64,000 nucleotides of DNA from Neisseria montereyensis. GTDB taxonomy: Bacteria; Pseudomonadota; Gammaproteobacteria; Burkholderiales; Neisseriaceae. Made by a program: the position numbers and the translations under genes. The stretch's first letter is position 1, and each line of letters begins with the position of its first letter. Positions 9,842 to 21,359 of this stretch are shown here, piece by piece. Where the stretch lies: assembly GCF_024834045.1 (NCBI RefSeq), contig NZ_JANUXW010000004.1:62001-126000 (forward strand). The letters are read 5' to 3'. The notes beneath the pieces were generated by a model. The model was not told where the DNA came from. It saw nothing but the letters and a program-made list of their open reading frames with translations, and did not search any database.

Positions 9842-10321
9842 TTAGCGATAGGGTGCGTCTGCCGCTTTACGCTTGGCGATTTCACTTTCGTATTTATCGC
9901 CAATTGCCAGCAGCATCGGTTTGGTATAGTACAAATCACCGCGTTTTTCGCCGTGATATTCCAAAATATGGGTTTCTACAATCGCATCTGTCGGGCATGC
10001 TTCTTCGCAGAAACCGCAGAAAATACACTTCGTTAAATCAATATCATAACGGGTAGTTCTACGGGTTCCGTCTTCACGCTGTTCAGATTCGATATTAATT
10101 GCCAACGCCGGGCAAACTGCTTCACACAATTTACAAGCGATACAGCGCTCTTCTCCGTTAGGATAACGACGCTGCGCATGCAACCCCCTGAAACGTACCG
10201 ATTGCGGTGTTTTTTCTTCGGGGAACATAATTGTTTCTTTGCGGGCGAAAAAGTTTTTGAGCGTTACACCCATACCTTTTACTAATTCACCAAGCAGAAA
10301 AGTTTTTACTAAGTTAGCCAT
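9842..10321 (-). CDS. nuoI: NADH-quinone oxidoreductase subunit I
   Basis: 159 residues. It carries the two 4Fe-4S clusters (N6a and N6b) that pass electrons toward quinone. The ligands are [12 protein letters not shown] (about residues 60-71) and [12 protein letters not shown] (about 99-110). An N-terminal amphipathic helix anchors it to the membrane arm. A 159-bp gap, longer than elsewhere in the operon, separates it from nuoH. Confidence 0.97.
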   Translation of the reverse strand: MANLVKTFLLGELVKGMGVTLKNFFARKETIMFPEEKTPQSVRFRGLHAQRRYPNGEERCIACKLCEAVCPALAINIESEQREDGTRRTTRYDIDLTKCIFCGFCEEACPTDAIVETHILEYHGEKRGDLYYTKPMLLAIGDKYESEIAKRKAADAPYR

Positions 10322-10480
10322 TGTTAACCCTCTCTTGGGGGATGATGGTTATGGTTTATCAAATTTCTTTTATCTTCAGACTACCGAGCAACTTTGCCCT
10401 AACAACCTGAAAGCCCGTTGTTTATTACACCTAATTGTTATACCGGGCATTTCTATTTTTCTACGATCAAACAGCCTGAT

Positions 10481-11557
10481 TTACTTCCATAAACTCAATG
10501 GTGAAATCATCCATAAACCAAGCAATACGATGCAGACAAATGTTACGGGGATCAATACTTTCCAACCCAAACGCATAATTTGGTCGTAACGATAGCGCGG
10601 GAAGGTGGCACGAATCCATAAATAGCCATAGAGAATAAAGGCCATTTTGGCAAACATCCAGAATGCACTTGGCGCACCAATAAAACCCCAGCTTTGCGGG
10701 AACGGAGACAACCAACCACCTAAGAACATAATAGATGTCAAAGCACCGATTAAAATCATGAAAATATATTCGGCCAAGAAGAACAGAGCGAATGCGAAGC
10801 CGGAGTATTCCACATGAAAACCGGCAACGATTTCAGACTCGCCTTCGGCCACGTCAAACGGAGCACGGTTGGTTTCGGCTACCGCAGAAATCAGATAAAC
10901 AATGAATACTGGGAATAACGCAAACCAGTTCCAAGAGAAAATCGAACCGCCTGCAATGCCTTTGGCTTGCGCGGCAACAATTTCATTGAAATTCATACTA
11001 CCGGAAACCATCACAACGCATACTAAAGCTGCACCCATAGCAATTTCATAAGAAATGGTTTGAGCAGAAGAACGCATAGCGCCGAGGAACGAATATTTGG
11101 AGTTAGACGCCCACCCGGCAATAATTACCCCATAAACCGACAATGATGTAATCATTAAAATATACAGCAATCCGGCATCCACATTGGTTAGCAACCATTC
11201 ATCTGAAAACGGAATCACTGCCCACGCAGCAAAGGCCGGCATTAGGGACATCATCGGGCCGATATAGAATAAAGCTTTATTTGAAAGTTTCGGCCGGGTT
11301 ACCTCTTTAAACAATAACTTTAAAACATCGGCAAACGGCTGAATCAAACCAAACGGACCGGTTACGTTCGGACCGACACGCAACTGCATATAACCGATAA
11401 CTTTACGTTCGAAATAAGTCAGATAAGCTACGGTCAGAATCAACGGAATCAGGATAAGTACGATTTTTACAATAATCGATACCACCAATCCGATATTGCT
11501 GCCGATATCACCCATACCGAGTTGGGTGGCAAATAAGGCCTGGAACCATTCCTGCAT
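10481..11557 (-). CDS. nuoH: NADH-quinone oxidoreductase subunit H
   Basis: 358 residues with about eight helices. This subunit helps form the quinone-binding site. Recognised by [19 protein letters not shown] (about residues 49-67), the acidic [21 protein letters not shown] segment and the GWLSPFP loop. ATG 11557 is 2 bp after the nuoG stop, so coupling is likely. Confidence 0.97.
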   Translation of the reverse strand: MQEWFQALFATQLGMGDIGSNIGLVVSIIVKIVLILIPLILTVAYLTYFERKVIGYMQLRVGPNVTGPFGLIQPFADVLKLLFKEVTRPKLSNKALFYIGPMMSLMPAFAAWAVIPFSDEWLLTNVDAGLLYILMITSLSVYGVIIAGWASNSKYSFLGAMRSSAQTISYEIAMGAALVCVVMVSGSMNFNEIVAAQAKGIAGGSIFSWNWFALFPVFIVYLISAVAETNRAPFDVAEGESEIVAGFHVEYSGFAFALFFLAEYIFMILIGALTSIMFLGGWLSPFPQSWGFIGAPSAFWMFAKMAFILYGYLWIRATFPRYRYDQIMRLGWKVLIPVTFVCIVLLGLWMISPLSLWK

Positions 11558-11559
11558 GA

Positions 11560-13818
11560 TTAAGCCCTCCCCAATTCAATACTGTCCATCAACGCACCCA
11601 ACACTGCATTTTCAGTATGCAATGGTAAATGCACCACTTTTTCAGGTAAATAAGCATCGGCTTCAACGGCTACACGAATAAAATCCATACCCTGCCCTGC
11701 TTCTACAATAGCACCCTCTTGTAAACCTAACTCGGCCAAAGTAGCCGGATGTAGGCGGGCAACCGGTGCTTTGGCATGGCTTGTTGCCTGAAGCGGTGCC
11801 GAACGACGGACAATCGCATCGGAATGATAAATACCTACACCGCCGACACGAATCAGGCCTGAGGCCGTCTGAACAGACTCACCCTGCCACGTTGTTTGGT
11901 TATTTAATTTTTCGGCTAAAGCATCTTTATTAACCGCTTCTCTTAAAACTTGTTCGCTACTATCAAATTCAAAGCCCGGCAACTCAAATACATTACCCAA
12001 TACACGAAGTACTTTCCATAACGGACGAGAATCGGCAAAACCTTTTACAACACCGTGGAATGACTGCAAGCGGCCTTCCATATTGATAAAGCTGCCGGAA
12101 GTTTCCGTAAACGGAGCAATTGGAAGCATCACGTCACATACTTCGCGCAATGTTTCGCTTTCAAAAGGTGTAAACGCCATCACACTTTGCGCCTGTTTCA
12201 GCGCTGCAACAGCTTTTCCACCGCGAGCCACATCGATTTCAGGCTCTACATTCATCAACAATACTGCTTTTTTAGGTTGTGCCAACATCTCTTGAACAGT
12301 ATTACCACTATTCACCGCTAAAATATCGGCACCTACACTATTTGCAGCTTGAGGCAAGATGCCAAATGTAGCACCGGTAGCGGTTGCCAAGCTTTGGGCA
12401 GCTGCATAAATCGCAGCATAATCAGGATGGTTTTGTACTTCGGCTCCTAAAACAATAGCGGCTTTTTCAGCATTTTTCAGGCTGGCAGCAATACCATTTT
12501 CCAAATCTTGGGCAATAGCTTTCAAACGGCCTGCCCATTCGGCAGGATGCACGGTTTCATGTGCCAGCAAAGGCATATATAGCTCTTCTTTACTGCTGGC
12601 AATAATGCTGATTTGAGCATCAGTTTTAGCCGCATGACGCAAACGGGCTGTCAGCAAAGGTTGCTCTTTACGCAAGTTGGCACCTACTACCAATATCGCA
12701 TCGGCACGACCAAAATCCTCAATGCTTTGACCAAGCCATTGCGCACCTTTCAGGGTACCGGTAAGGCGGTTGTCTTGCTGTTGCAAACGGGTATCAAAGT
12801 GTTGGATGCCCAATCCATCAGCCAATTTTTTAGCCAAATACAGTTCTTCCACGGTATTCATGGGGTTCGCCCAAATACCGACGGCATCTTTACTGTCTTC
12901 TTTCTGAATACAATCTAAAGTTTTACGCACATATTCTAATGCGGTCGGCCAATCAACATCGTGCCATTCACCGCCATGTTTGATCTTCGGATTTTTCAGA
13001 CGGCTCTCATGATACAAACCCTCATAAGCAAAGCGGTCACGGTCGGCAATCCAGCATTCGTTAATACTCTCATTTTCTAATGGCAGTACACGACGGACGG
13101 TGTGCTCTTTGGTTTGTACAATTAAATTGCTGCCTAAGGCATCATGGGCAGAAATAGATTTACGACGGGAAAGCTCCCAAGAACGGGCGTCGTAACGGAA
13201 CGGTTTACTGGTTAAAGCACCAACCGGACAAAGATCGATCACATTACCAGACAATTCGGTTTCTACTGCTTTACCGATAAACGGCATAATTTCAGAAAAT
13301 TCGCCGCGGTTTGCCATGGCAATTTCCTGAACACCGGCAATTTCTTCGGTAAAACGTACGCAGCGGGTACAATGGATACAGCGGCTCATTTCCTCCGCAG
13401 ATACCAACGGGCCCATATTTTTACCGACAACAGAGCGTTTTTCTTCTTGGTAGCGGCTGGAAGATTTACCATAACCGACTGCCAAGTCTTGCAACTGACA
13501 CTCGCCCCCTTGGTCACAAATCGGGCAGTCCAACGGGTGGTTGATCAATAAGAACTCCATCACCCCTTCTTGTGCCTGTTTTGCCTTCGGTGAATGGGTA
13601 TGAACGATCATCCCATCTGTTACCGGTGTTGCACAAGCCGGTAAGGGTTTCGGGGCTTTTTCCACTTCTACCAAACACATGCGGCAGTTAGCGGCAATAG
13701 ATAATTTTTTGTGATAACAGAAATGCGGAATATAAGTGCCCAGCTCGTGCGCCGCCTCCATGACGGTTGCACCTTGCTTCACTTCAATCTGTTTACCATC
13801 AATTTCGATTTGTAACAT
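11560..13818 (-). CDS. nuoG: NADH-quinone oxidoreductase subunit G
   Basis: 752 residues, the large iron-sulfur subunit of the hydrophilic arm. From the N-terminus it shows a 2Fe-2S domain ([18 protein letters not shown]), the His-Cys cluster segment [19 protein letters not shown], a [10 protein letters not shown] 4Fe-4S motif and a molybdopterin-oxidoreductase-like body with no expected cofactor. The C-terminal half is alanine-rich and divergent, as is common for NuoG. A DUS complement lies within the gene near 12995-13005. Confidence 0.96.
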   Translation of the reverse strand: MLQIEIDGKQIEVKQGATVMEAAHELGTYIPHFCYHKKLSIAANCRMCLVEVEKAPKPLPACATPVTDGMIVHTHSPKAKQAQEGVMEFLLINHPLDCPICDQGGECQLQDLAVGYGKSSSRYQEEKRSVVGKNMGPLVSAEEMSRCIHCTRCVRFTEEIAGVQEIAMANRGEFSEIMPFIGKAVETELSGNVIDLCPVGALTSKPFRYDARSWELSRRKSISAHDALGSNLIVQTKEHTVRRVLPLENESINECWIADRDRFAYEGLYHESRLKNPKIKHGGEWHDVDWPTALEYVRKTLDCIQKEDSKDAVGIWANPMNTVEELYLAKKLADGLGIQHFDTRLQQQDNRLTGTLKGAQWLGQSIEDFGRADAILVVGANLRKEQPLLTARLRHAAKTDAQISIIASSKEELYMPLLAHETVHPAEWAGRLKAIAQDLENGIAASLKNAEKAAIVLGAEVQNHPDYAAIYAAAQSLATATGATFGILPQAANSVGADILAVNSGNTVQEMLAQPKKAVLLMNVEPEIDVARGGKAVAALKQAQSVMAFTPFESETLREVCDVMLPIAPFTETSGSFINMEGRLQSFHGVVKGFADSRPLWKVLRVLGNVFELPGFEFDSSEQVLREAVNKDALAEKLNNQTTWQGESVQTASGLIRVGGVGIYHSDAIVRRSAPLQATSHAKAPVARLHPATLAELGLQEGAIVEAGQGMDFIRVAVEADAYLPEKVVHLPLHTENAVLGALMDSIELGRA

Positions 13819-13895
13819 GGTTAATGTTCCTAGTTACGGATTTATTTAAAAATTTTTAAGCTCAGGCACACTGTTATACTGCCTGCAATATCGTA

Positions 13896-14249
13896 TTAAT
13901 CTTTACTGTAAAACCAATATTGATTCATTTTTGCTAAAAAGTCAGGAGTAAGTGCATAACCACTTTGCTCACCAATCACACTGTCAATCCCACAATAAGG
14001 ACACCATACAGTTTCTTCACCATCTTGTTCCGGTACAAAATCTTCTGCCTGTAACTCACTTGATGAAAAAATTTTTTGACAGTAAAAGCAGCCACATACT
14101 TGTGTTTTCTTGAGCATTTCGCCATTACGACAAGCAAATCTATGGGCATCAAGCAAATGCTGTTCTAATTGGTCATTTATTTCTTCCAAATTAACACCAC
14201 TTATGTGTTTTAGCCGGGCCACCGTGCTCAATATAATGTTCAAACTCAT
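13896..14249 (-). CDS. Small cysteine-rich cytoplasmic protein inserted between nuoF and nuoG
   Basis: A conserved-looking small protein with two CxxC pairs: GCFYCQKIF and [12 protein letters not shown], followed by [16 protein letters not shown]. This matches, from memory, an uncharacterised cytoplasmic protein family of about 90 residues whose start lies around DAHRFACRN. The paired CxxC suggests zinc binding. The start is unclear. ATG 14249 would overlap the end of nuoF by 59 bp, while a TTG at 14189 just past the nuoF stop would give the usual family length. Neither has a strong ribosome site. Its place within the operon means co-transcription with nuo, but no role in complex I is shown. 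Confidence 0.7.
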   Translation of the reverse strand: MSLNIILSTVARLKHISGVNLEEINDQLEQHLLDAHRFACRNGEMLKKTQVCGCFYCQKIFSSSELQAEDFVPEQDGEETVWCPYCGIDSVIGEQSGYALTPDFLAKMNQYWFYSKD

Positions 14250-15486
14250 GTCTGAAGTGCTTCGTAAAGCTGCGAACCGGGAATACCGCGGCATCAGCTA
14301 ATGCACAAATTGTACGGCCGGCCATATTGTTACCAACAGACTCTAATAATTCTAAATCTTCAGGGCGGCCTTTACCGGTGGCAATTCGGTGAACAATGCG
14401 ATACAGCCAACCGGTACCTTCACGACAAGGCGTACATTGACCGCAAGATTCTTCATGATAAAAATAGCTCAGGCGTTCCAGTGCTTTTACCATGCATACA
14501 TCTTCATCCATCACGATAATGGCACCGGAACCAAGCATAGAACCTGCTTTAGAGATAGAGTCATAATCCATATTCAACGTCATCATGACATCACCGGGCA
14601 ATACGGGCGCGGATGAACCACCGGGAATAACGGCTTTGATTTTTTTACCGTCTTTCATACCACCGGCCATTTCTAACAATGTCGCAAATGGCGTACCCAA
14701 TGGCACTTCATAGTTGCCGGGACGTTCAACATGACCGGAAATAGAAAATAATTTGGTACCACCGGCGTTTTCAATACCTTTATCGGCAAATGTCTGTCCG
14801 CCATCACGGATAATGAAGGGTACAGAAGCAAAAGTTTCGGTATTGTTAATAGTGGTTGGTTTGCCATATAAACCGTATGAAGCAGGAAAAGGCGGTTTGA
14901 AACGGGGTTGGCCTTTTTTACCTTCCAGCGATTCCAATAATGCGGTTTCCTCACCACAAATATAGGCACCGTAACCATGGGCTGCAAACAGATCAAAACT
15001 GAAATCAGTTCCCATAATATTTTCACCTAAGAAGCCTGCCTGACGCGCTTCATCCAGTGCTTTTTCAAACCGTTCGTAGCCTTCGAATATTTCACCATGA
15101 ATATAGTTATATCCGGCTTTGGCGCCCATGGCATAGCCGGCAATAATCATGCCTTCAATCAAAGCATGTGGATTGAAGTTGATAATATCGCGGTCTTTAA
15201 ATGTGCCGGGTTCGCCTTCATCTGTATTACAAACTACATATTTGGCACCGGGGAAGGAACGGGGCATAAAGCTCCATTTCAAACCGGTAGGGAAGCCCGC
15301 ACCGCCACGCCCGCGCAAGCCGGATGTTTTTACTTCTGAAATTACGTCGTCTTGCGACATTTTTTCAGTGAGGATTTTACGCAAGGCTTGATAGCCGCCA
15401 CGTTCTTGGTAGGCCGCGAGCGTCCAGCAGTCCGGAGTATGTGTATCAACATTTTCGAAGATGACACCTGATTGGTAGATAGCCAT
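14191..15486 (-). CDS. nuoF: NADH-quinone oxidoreductase subunit F (NADH-binding)
   Basis: 431 residues. It binds NADH and FMN and starts electron transfer. Motifs include [16 protein letters not shown] (about residues 55-70, FMN/NADH glycine-rich loop), [14 protein letters not shown], and the N3 cluster ligands [11 protein letters not shown] plus a downstream TICALAD. Normal length. The 246-bp region upstream (15487-15732) contains no credible gene. Confidence 0.97.
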   Translation of the reverse strand: MAIYQSGVIFENVDTHTPDCWTLAAYQERGGYQALRKILTEKMSQDDVISEVKTSGLRGRGGAGFPTGLKWSFMPRSFPGAKYVVCNTDEGEPGTFKDRDIINFNPHALIEGMIIAGYAMGAKAGYNYIHGEIFEGYERFEKALDEARQAGFLGENIMGTDFSFDLFAAHGYGAYICGEETALLESLEGKKGQPRFKPPFPASYGLYGKPTTINNTETFASVPFIIRDGGQTFADKGIENAGGTKLFSISGHVERPGNYEVPLGTPFATLLEMAGGMKDGKKIKAVIPGGSSAPVLPGDVMMTLNMDYDSISKAGSMLGSGAIIVMDEDVCMVKALERLSYFYHEESCGQCTPCREGTGWLYRIVHRIATGKGRPEDLELLESVGNNMAGRTICALADAAVFPVRSFTKHFRHEFEHYIEHGGPAKTHKWC

Positions 15487-15732
15487 GTGCTTAACCTAAC
15501 TATTTCTTTAACTTTTTAATCTAAGAATATCAATATGAATTTTTTCAATAACCGAAAAACTCAATAGTGCTTTATATTTAGTATATGAATGACTCATGTT
15601 TTACAGACAACTTCATTATTTTTAGCAAATACATACATCTGCTTTTAGTCCGTCTTTCATGACCACACGCACTCCCAAATACAACACTTTTACTCAACCG
15701 ATTTCTATCAACTCTGACGGCACCCTATTCCG

Positions 15733-16206
15733 TCAATTCAATTCCGCCAACTTTTTCTCAATGGCTTCTTCAGTCATAAAACTGCACATTTTATGATTGT
15801 TTACCAACATAACAGGTGCATCACCACAAGCCCCCATGCACTCACCCTCAACTAAAGTATAGAGGCCGTCTGAAGTGGTTTCGCCAAAACCGATACCGAG
15901 TTTTTTCTGTAAATACTCAGCCGCACTAACACCGCCACGCAAAGCACACGGTAAGTTCGTGCATACTGTAAGCTTGTATTTACCTACGGGATGCAAATCA
16001 TACATATTATAGAAAGTAGCGACTTCATAAGCTGCAGCCGGCGATATACCGACATAATTGGCAACAAACTCTATCACCTCAGCAGAAAGCCAATGTTTTT
16101 CTTCTTGCGCAATACGCAACGAAGCCATAATAGCGGAACGGCGTTGATCAGCCGGATATTTGGCCAACTCTCTATCAATTCTTTTTAAAGATTCAGCGGA
16201 TAACAT
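15733..16206 (-). CDS. nuoE: NADH-quinone oxidoreductase subunit E
   Basis: 157 residues, a thioredoxin-fold subunit carrying the N1a 2Fe-2S cluster. The ligands are CTNLPC and, further on, ECMGACGDAP. The start codon overlaps the nuoD stop by one base (TAATG). A DUS lies inside the gene at about 15862-15873 and is translated as coding sequence. Confidence 0.97.
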   Translation of the reverse strand: MLSAESLKRIDRELAKYPADQRRSAIMASLRIAQEEKHWLSAEVIEFVANYVGISPAAAYEVATFYNMYDLHPVGKYKLTVCTNLPCALRGGVSAAEYLQKKLGIGFGETTSDGLYTLVEGECMGACGDAPVMLVNNHKMCSFMTEEAIEKKLAELN

Positions 16207-17462
16207 TATCGGTCTACCTCCCCGAATACGATGTCTTGCGTACCGATAATGGCAACAACGTCGGCCAACATATGGCCGCGTGCCATTTCGTCCATGCCTT
16301 GCAGGTGTGCGAAGCCGGGTGCGCGTATTTTCAGGCGGTAAGGTTTGTTTGCGCCGTCTGAAATCATATAAATGCCGAACTCGCCTTTCGGGTGTTCGAC
16401 GGCGGTATAAGTTTCACCTTCCGGCACATGCATGCCTTCGGTAAACAATTTAAAGTGGTGGATTAAGTCTTCCATACCCATTTTCATTTCGGTACGTTTG
16501 GGCGGAGCGACTTTATGATTTTCAACGATAACCGGACCGGGATTGGCTTTTAGCCATTGCACACATTGTTTGATAATGCGGTTTGATTCACGCATTTCAT
16601 TAATACGGCACAAATAGCGGTCATAGCAGTCACCGTTTACACCAACCGGAATATCGAAATCAACATTGGCATAGGCATCATACGGCGCTTTTTTGCGGAT
16701 ATCCCACTCAATACCGGAACCGCGCAACATCACGCCGGTAAAGCCTTTTTGCAACGCACGTTCCGGAGACACCACACCAATACCGACAGTACGCTGTTTC
16801 CAAATACGGTTATCAGTTAACAGGCTTTCATATTCATCTACACAAGCAGGGAAACGATCGGTGAATGCTTCGATAAAATCAAGCATAGTTCCTTCGCGTG
16901 CTTCATTCAGTTTTTTCAGCACTTTGGCATTACGGAATTTGCTTGATTCATATTTAGGCATAAAGTCGGGTAAATCACGATACACACCGCCCGGACGGAA
17001 ATAAGCTGCATGCATCCGCGCACCTGAAACGGCTTCATACAAATCCATCAGCTCTTCACGCTCACGGAACGCATATAAGAATACGGTCATCGCACCGATA
17101 TCCAACGCATGCGAACCGATACCCATCAAGTGATTCAAAATACGGGTAACTTCGGCAAACATCACGCGAATATAACGGGCACGCTCCGGCACTTCGATAC
17201 CGACTAATTTTTCCACCGCCAAGCAATATGCTTGCTCGTTTACCATCATGGAAACGTAGTCCAACCGATCCATATAAGGCAATGCTTGCAAATAAGTACG
17301 GGTTTCGGCCAATTTTTCGGTGCCGCGGTGTAACAAACCGATATGAGGGTCGGCACGGACAATCGTTTCGCCTTCCAGCTCAAGAATCATGCGCAACACA
17401 CCGTGTGCTGCGGGGTGTTGGGGGCCGAAGTTAATAGTATAGTTTCTTAATTTATTAGCCAC
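16206..17462 (-). CDS. nuoD: NADH-quinone oxidoreductase subunit D
   Basis: 418 residues, the 49-kDa subunit at the quinone site. Recognised by [14 protein letters not shown] (about residues 11-24), [12 protein letters not shown], the [15 protein letters not shown] segment and the C-terminus ending in [12 protein letters not shown]. It overlaps the end of nuoC by 8 bp. A DUS core occurs near 16352-16361. Confidence 0.97.
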   Translation of the reverse strand: MANKLRNYTINFGPQHPAAHGVLRMILELEGETIVRADPHIGLLHRGTEKLAETRTYLQALPYMDRLDYVSMMVNEQAYCLAVEKLVGIEVPERARYIRVMFAEVTRILNHLMGIGSHALDIGAMTVFLYAFREREELMDLYEAVSGARMHAAYFRPGGVYRDLPDFMPKYESSKFRNAKVLKKLNEAREGTMLDFIEAFTDRFPACVDEYESLLTDNRIWKQRTVGIGVVSPERALQKGFTGVMLRGSGIEWDIRKKAPYDAYANVDFDIPVGVNGDCYDRYLCRINEMRESNRIIKQCVQWLKANPGPVIVENHKVAPPKRTEMKMGMEDLIHHFKLFTEGMHVPEGETYTAVEHPKGEFGIYMISDGANKPYRLKIRAPGFAHLQGMDEMARGHMLADVVAIIGTQDIVFGEVDR

Positions 17463-18042
17463 CGTAATTCTCCTCGCGGACGATGCGCGGCGTAATTTCG
17501 CGCGGCTCGATGGTTACGGGTTGGTAAATAACGCGTTTCTCGGCTTCGTCGTAACGCATTTCGACATAGCCTGAAATCGGGAAATCTTTACGGAAAGGAT
17601 GGCCGACAAAACCATAGTCGGTAAGAATACGGCGTAAGTCGGGATGGTTATTGAACATAATGCCGAATAAATCGAATGCTTCACGCTCATACCAATCGGC
17701 ACTATTGTAGATTTCAACAACGGAATCCACTACCGGAAAATCATCATCAGGCGCCCAAACGCGGACACGGATACGTTGATTGTTTTTTACGGAAACCAAT
17801 TGGCTGACAACAGCAAAACGTTTGCCCTCCCAAGGCTCGTTTTTATAAGCACTGTAATCCACACCACACAAATCAACCAATGATTCGAAATGTGCCTGCT
17901 CATTGTCACGCAGGGTTTTCATGATTTCGAAATAATTTTCGGCGCGACATTCTACGGTTATTTCATCTAAAGCCAAAGTCACTTTATCGGCTTTATCGCC
18001 CAATAGATTTTGGACAACCGGATACAAATCTTTTACATGCAT
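17455..18042 (-). CDS. nuoC: NADH-quinone oxidoreductase subunit C
   Basis: 195 residues from the chosen start, the 30-kDa subunit joined to NuoD in the connecting part of complex I. The signature [18 protein letters not shown] (about residues 120-145) is clear. ATG 18042 is chosen because AGGAG lies 7 bases upstream. The upstream TTG at 18066 would add eight residues with no ribosome site and encode the Shine-Dalgarno itself. NuoC and NuoD are separate genes here, not fused as in E. coli. Confidence 0.96.
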   Translation of the reverse strand: MHVKDLYPVVQNLLGDKADKVTLALDEITVECRAENYFEIMKTLRDNEQAHFESLVDLCGVDYSAYKNEPWEGKRFAVVSQLVSVKNNQRIRVRVWAPDDDFPVVDSVVEIYNSADWYEREAFDLFGIMFNNHPDLRRILTDYGFVGHPFRKDFPISGYVEMRYDEAEKRVIYQPVTIEPREITPRIVREENYGG

Positions 18043-18052
18043 CTCAATTCTC

Positions 18053-18532
18053 CTAGTTACGGGCAATCGTATAAGTACGTTTAATTTTGCCTTGCAGCTG
18101 AATCAAGCCATAAATCAGGGCTTCGGCAGTCGGCGGGCAACCGGGCACATAAACATCTACCGGCACAATACGGTCGCAGCCGCGCACAACGGAATAAGAG
18201 TAGTGGTAATATCCGCCACCATTGGCGCACGAACCCATAGACAACACCCAACGCGGCTCGGCCATTTGATCGTATACACGTCTTAAAGCAGGCGCCATTT
18301 TATTGCACAAAGTACCCGCTACAATCATTAAGTCGGATTGACGTGGGGAGGGACGGAAAATGATGCCGAAGCGGTCAAGGTCGTAACGCGCCGCACCGGC
18401 CTGCATCATTTCTACCGCACAACAGGCCAAACCGAACGTTACCGGCCATAAAGAACCGGTACGCACATAATTCAGCACCGTATCCGCACTTGCGGTTACG
18501 AAGCCTTTATTCAAAACGCCTTCTATTCCCAT
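18053..18532 (-). CDS. nuoB: NADH-quinone oxidoreductase subunit B
   Basis: 159 residues from ATG 18532, which overlaps the nuoA stop by 10 bp. It carries the N2 4Fe-4S cluster that reduces quinone. The ligands appear in [20 protein letters not shown] and [11 protein letters not shown]. The longer reading (ATG 18553) would add seven residues lying wholly inside nuoA and is unlikely. The family N-terminus MGIEGVL supports the shorter form. Confidence 0.97.
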   Translation of the reverse strand: MGIEGVLNKGFVTASADTVLNYVRTGSLWPVTFGLACCAVEMMQAGAARYDLDRFGIIFRPSPRQSDLMIVAGTLCNKMAPALRRVYDQMAEPRWVLSMGSCANGGGYYHYSYSVVRGCDRIVPVDVYVPGCPPTAEALIYGLIQLQGKIKRTYTIARN

Positions 18533-18891
18533 TCCAGCGCACCTTTTTTCCATTCGTAGACAAAGCCTACGGTGAGAACCACAACAAACACAAACATAGA
18601 CCAGAACGCAAACTGCCCTTGGGCAACCATTAAATCTTTAAATACAACGGCCCAAGGAATCATAAATGCCACTTCCAAGTCGAAAAGGATAAATAATATC
18701 GCCACCAAATAGTAACGCACATCAAATTTCATACGCGCGTTTTCAAACGCCTCAAAACCACACTCAAACGGTGCGTCTTTTTCGGCATAGTGGTGTTTGG
18801 GCCCGAGTACGTTTCCCAAGATAAGGAACAATATACCGGCGGCCAAACCGATAAGTAGAAAAATTAATACGGGAAGATAGCTTGCCAACAT
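18523..18891 (-). CDS. nuoA: NADH-quinone oxidoreductase subunit A
   Basis: 122 residues, three helices, first gene of the operon. Conserved features are [21 protein letters not shown] (the acidic and Cys residues of the family loop) and [17 protein letters not shown] 18891 follows a weak GGTG ribosome site. The operon promoter must lie in 18892-19214; no convincing -35/-10 pair was found by eye. Confidence 0.96.
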   Translation of the reverse strand: MLASYLPVLIFLLIGLAAGILFLILGNVLGPKHHYAEKDAPFECGFEAFENARMKFDVRYYLVAILFILFDLEVAFMIPWAVVFKDLMVAQGQFAFWSMFVFVVVLTVGFVYEWKKGALEWE

Positions 18892-19020
18892 GTGCTTGCA
18901 CCTAATTTGTTAACATAAAATGCTAGAAAATACTTTTGAATTGTATCTAATTTCCAAGTTATTTTAAAGTTGAAGTATTAAAAAAATGCTAGAAAAAGCC
19001 AATAATTTCAAGTAATTTTC

Positions 19021-19039
19021 GAGAACGATTATCATTAAT
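19021..19039. promoter_or_regulatory. Candidate Fur-binding site upstream of nuoA
   Basis: The 19 bases starting GAGAACGATTATCATT match 14 of 19 positions of the classical Fur box (GATAAT inverted-repeat consensus). The site lies about 130 bp upstream of the nuoA ATG in the 382-bp gap between nuoA and the ABC exporter gene. From memory, Fur has been reported to activate nuo in the meningococcus, which would suit an upstream position. The flanking sequence is AT-rich, so chance matches are possible. Confidence 0.4.
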
Positions 19040-19214
19040 CGATATTTAATGAAAACTGTTATTAGTAACTCAATTTATTGCTTTATTAAAAAAATCAAAC
19101 TCTATTTTACAAAGAAGCTTCCCACAAAAAAATATGACAATCGCTTGTTTAGCCCTGCTTTTTTTCAAATAAAAAATTCGGTTATACATTGATTAGCGCA
19201 TTGAAAATAAAATA

Positions 19215-19250
19215 TTAAGGCCGTCTCTGAAATGTTTCAGACGGCCTTAA
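19215..19250 (-). terminator. Imperfect DUS-pair terminator after the ABC exporter gene
   Basis: The arms TTAAGGCCGTCTCTGAAA and TTTCAGACGGCCTTAA pair except for two extra bases (CT) in the left arm, so the left copy is a damaged DUS. It lies 24 bp past the stop of the minus-strand ABC exporter gene. Confidence 0.6.
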
Positions 19251-19273
19251 GCAACGCAATCAATATAAAAAGT

Positions 19274-21121
19274 TTACAAATTTGAGTCACTATTTAAAAA
19301 ACCGCCGCTTTGATGCGCCCATAATTTGGCGTATAACCCGTTTTTCTCCAATAGTTCGGCATGACTACCCTCTTCAACGATACGGCCCTTATCAAGCACA
19401 ATCAATCTATCCATTGCTGCAATTGTCGATAGACGGTGTGCAATCGCGATGACAGTTTTGTGCTCCATCATCTTATCAAGGCTTTCCTGAATAGCCACCT
19501 CTACTTCGGAATCCAAGGCGCTGGTTGCCTCATCCAACAATAAGATTGGTGCATCCTTCAGCATCACCCGCGCAATGGCAATACGTTGTCTTTGGCCGCC
19601 TGAAAGCTTCACGCCACGTTCGCCAACATGGGCATCATAACCGATACGGCCCTTGGCATCAGAAAGATTAGGAATAAAGTCGGCAGCTTCTGCACGATTG
19701 GCAGCAGATATCATTTCTTCATCTGTCGCACTGGGGCGACCATAAATAATATTATCCCGCACCGAACGGTGTAACAAGCTGGTATCTTGTGTTACCAACC
19801 CGATTTGAGCACGCAAGCTTTCTTGGGTGACATCGGTAATATCTTGCCCGTCGATAGTAATACGGCCACTTTGTGCCTCATAAAACCTCAATAATAAATT
19901 GACGATAGTAGATTTTCCCGCACCTGAGCGCCCGATTAAGCCGACTTTTTCACCGGCTTTAACGGTTAAGTTGAAATCATTTAATAAAGGCTTGTTTAAG
20001 TCATAAGAAAAATCGACATGTTCAAAACGGATTTCGCCACGTCCAATTTTTAAAGGCACAGCTTCCGGTTTATCGATAATCGTATGCGGTTTAGAAAGTG
20101 TCTCCATTCCATCATTAATGGTACCGATGTTTTCAAATAAGCGCGTAGCTTCCCGCATAATATATTGTGACAATCCGTTAACACGCAACGACATAGCAGT
20201 GGCCGTAGCTATGGCGCCAACACCTACTTTCCCATTGAGCCACAACCAAATACCTAATGCGGTAACTGATAAGGTTAAGCTGGTATTGATAATAAAATTA
20301 CAAGTGCGAAGGGTGGTTCCTAGCCGCATTTGCGCATGTACCGTTGCCAGAAATTCCTGCATAGACCGTTTGGCGTAGCTTGCTTCGCGGGCACCATGAG
20401 AAAACAGTTTGACGGTAGCAATATTGGCATAGGTATCGGTAATCCGTCCCGACATCAACGAACGGGCATCGGCCTGACGTTGGGCTGTTTTCGACAACTT
20501 TGGAATCAAAATGGATAGCATTGTTGTAAAAACCACAATCCAACCGATAAACGGTACCAACAACCAACCATCCAACACTGACAATATCACGCCCGATGTC
20601 ATGAAATAGACCAAAACATAAACGACCATATCGGCCAATGTCATTACTGTATCGCGTATAGCCAATGCCGTTTGCATTACTTTCGCAGATACCCTGCCGG
20701 CAAATTCGTCTTGATAAAACCCAAGGCTCTGCCCCAGCATCAGACGGTGGAAATTCCAACGTAACCGCATAGGGAAAACACCTTGCAGTGTTTGTAGTTG
20801 TACACAGAACTGAACAAAATTCAAAAATATGGCAAACACCATTAACCCGGCCATCGCCAACAACCAAATACCTTTTTCAGACCATAATGTCTGCGGCGTA
20901 TAGTGTCCGATCCAATCTATAATCTGACCCATAAATTGGAATAACATAGCTTCAATAACACCCGTTCCGGCTGTTAACAACGCCAACCCAAAAACCCACC
21001 AACGAACACCTTCCGTACAACTCCAAACAAAACGCAGCCACCCTTTTTCAGGTGTTTGGGGTGGTGCTGCAGGATAAGGATCAATGCGGGATTCAAACCA
21101 ACTAAAAATTCTTTTTATCAT
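19274..21121 (-). CDS. ABC exporter, membrane and ATPase domains fused (MsbA/multidrug type)
   Basis: 615 residues. The N-terminal half has about six membrane helices (first clear ones near residues 40-60 and 85-110). The C-terminal ATPase has Walker A GRSGAGKST (about 395-403), signature LSGGQRQRIAIAR (about 505), Walker B ILLLDEATSALD and the switch AHRLST. Half-transporters of this type work as homodimers and export lipids, drugs or peptides. The substrate cannot be read from sequence and the neighbours give no hint. It begins with ATG 21121. The 238 bp between it and ruvA contains one DUS and AT-rich sequence. Confidence 0.85.
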   Translation of the reverse strand: MIKRIFSWFESRIDPYPAAPPQTPEKGWLRFVWSCTEGVRWWVFGLALLTAGTGVIEAMLFQFMGQIIDWIGHYTPQTLWSEKGIWLLAMAGLMVFAIFLNFVQFCVQLQTLQGVFPMRLRWNFHRLMLGQSLGFYQDEFAGRVSAKVMQTALAIRDTVMTLADMVVYVLVYFMTSGVILSVLDGWLLVPFIGWIVVFTTMLSILIPKLSKTAQRQADARSLMSGRITDTYANIATVKLFSHGAREASYAKRSMQEFLATVHAQMRLGTTLRTCNFIINTSLTLSVTALGIWLWLNGKVGVGAIATATAMSLRVNGLSQYIMREATRLFENIGTINDGMETLSKPHTIIDKPEAVPLKIGRGEIRFEHVDFSYDLNKPLLNDFNLTVKAGEKVGLIGRSGAGKSTIVNLLLRFYEAQSGRITIDGQDITDVTQESLRAQIGLVTQDTSLLHRSVRDNIIYGRPSATDEEMISAANRAEAADFIPNLSDAKGRIGYDAHVGERGVKLSGGQRQRIAIARVMLKDAPILLLDEATSALDSEVEVAIQESLDKMMEHKTVIAIAHRLSTIAAMDRLIVLDKGRIVEEGSHAELLEKNGLYAKLWAHQSGGFLNSDSNL

Positions 21122-21359
21122 AGAGTGCGCCCTTTATTCTTCTTTATTATTTATTATTGACAATCCGAATAACAACTTGCGGTAAAAGCAGGGCCGAGTT
21201 AAAAATAACTTTTCAGACGGCCTAGCAAGCCATCCGTCGCAATATGAAGTCAAAAATATCAATATACTTTTATTAAAAACAAAACTAATCTAACAATTAG
21301 CTATCCACTAAAACGATACTTGATAGCGCTATAACTTCTTCAAGCCGTCTAAAAACAAC

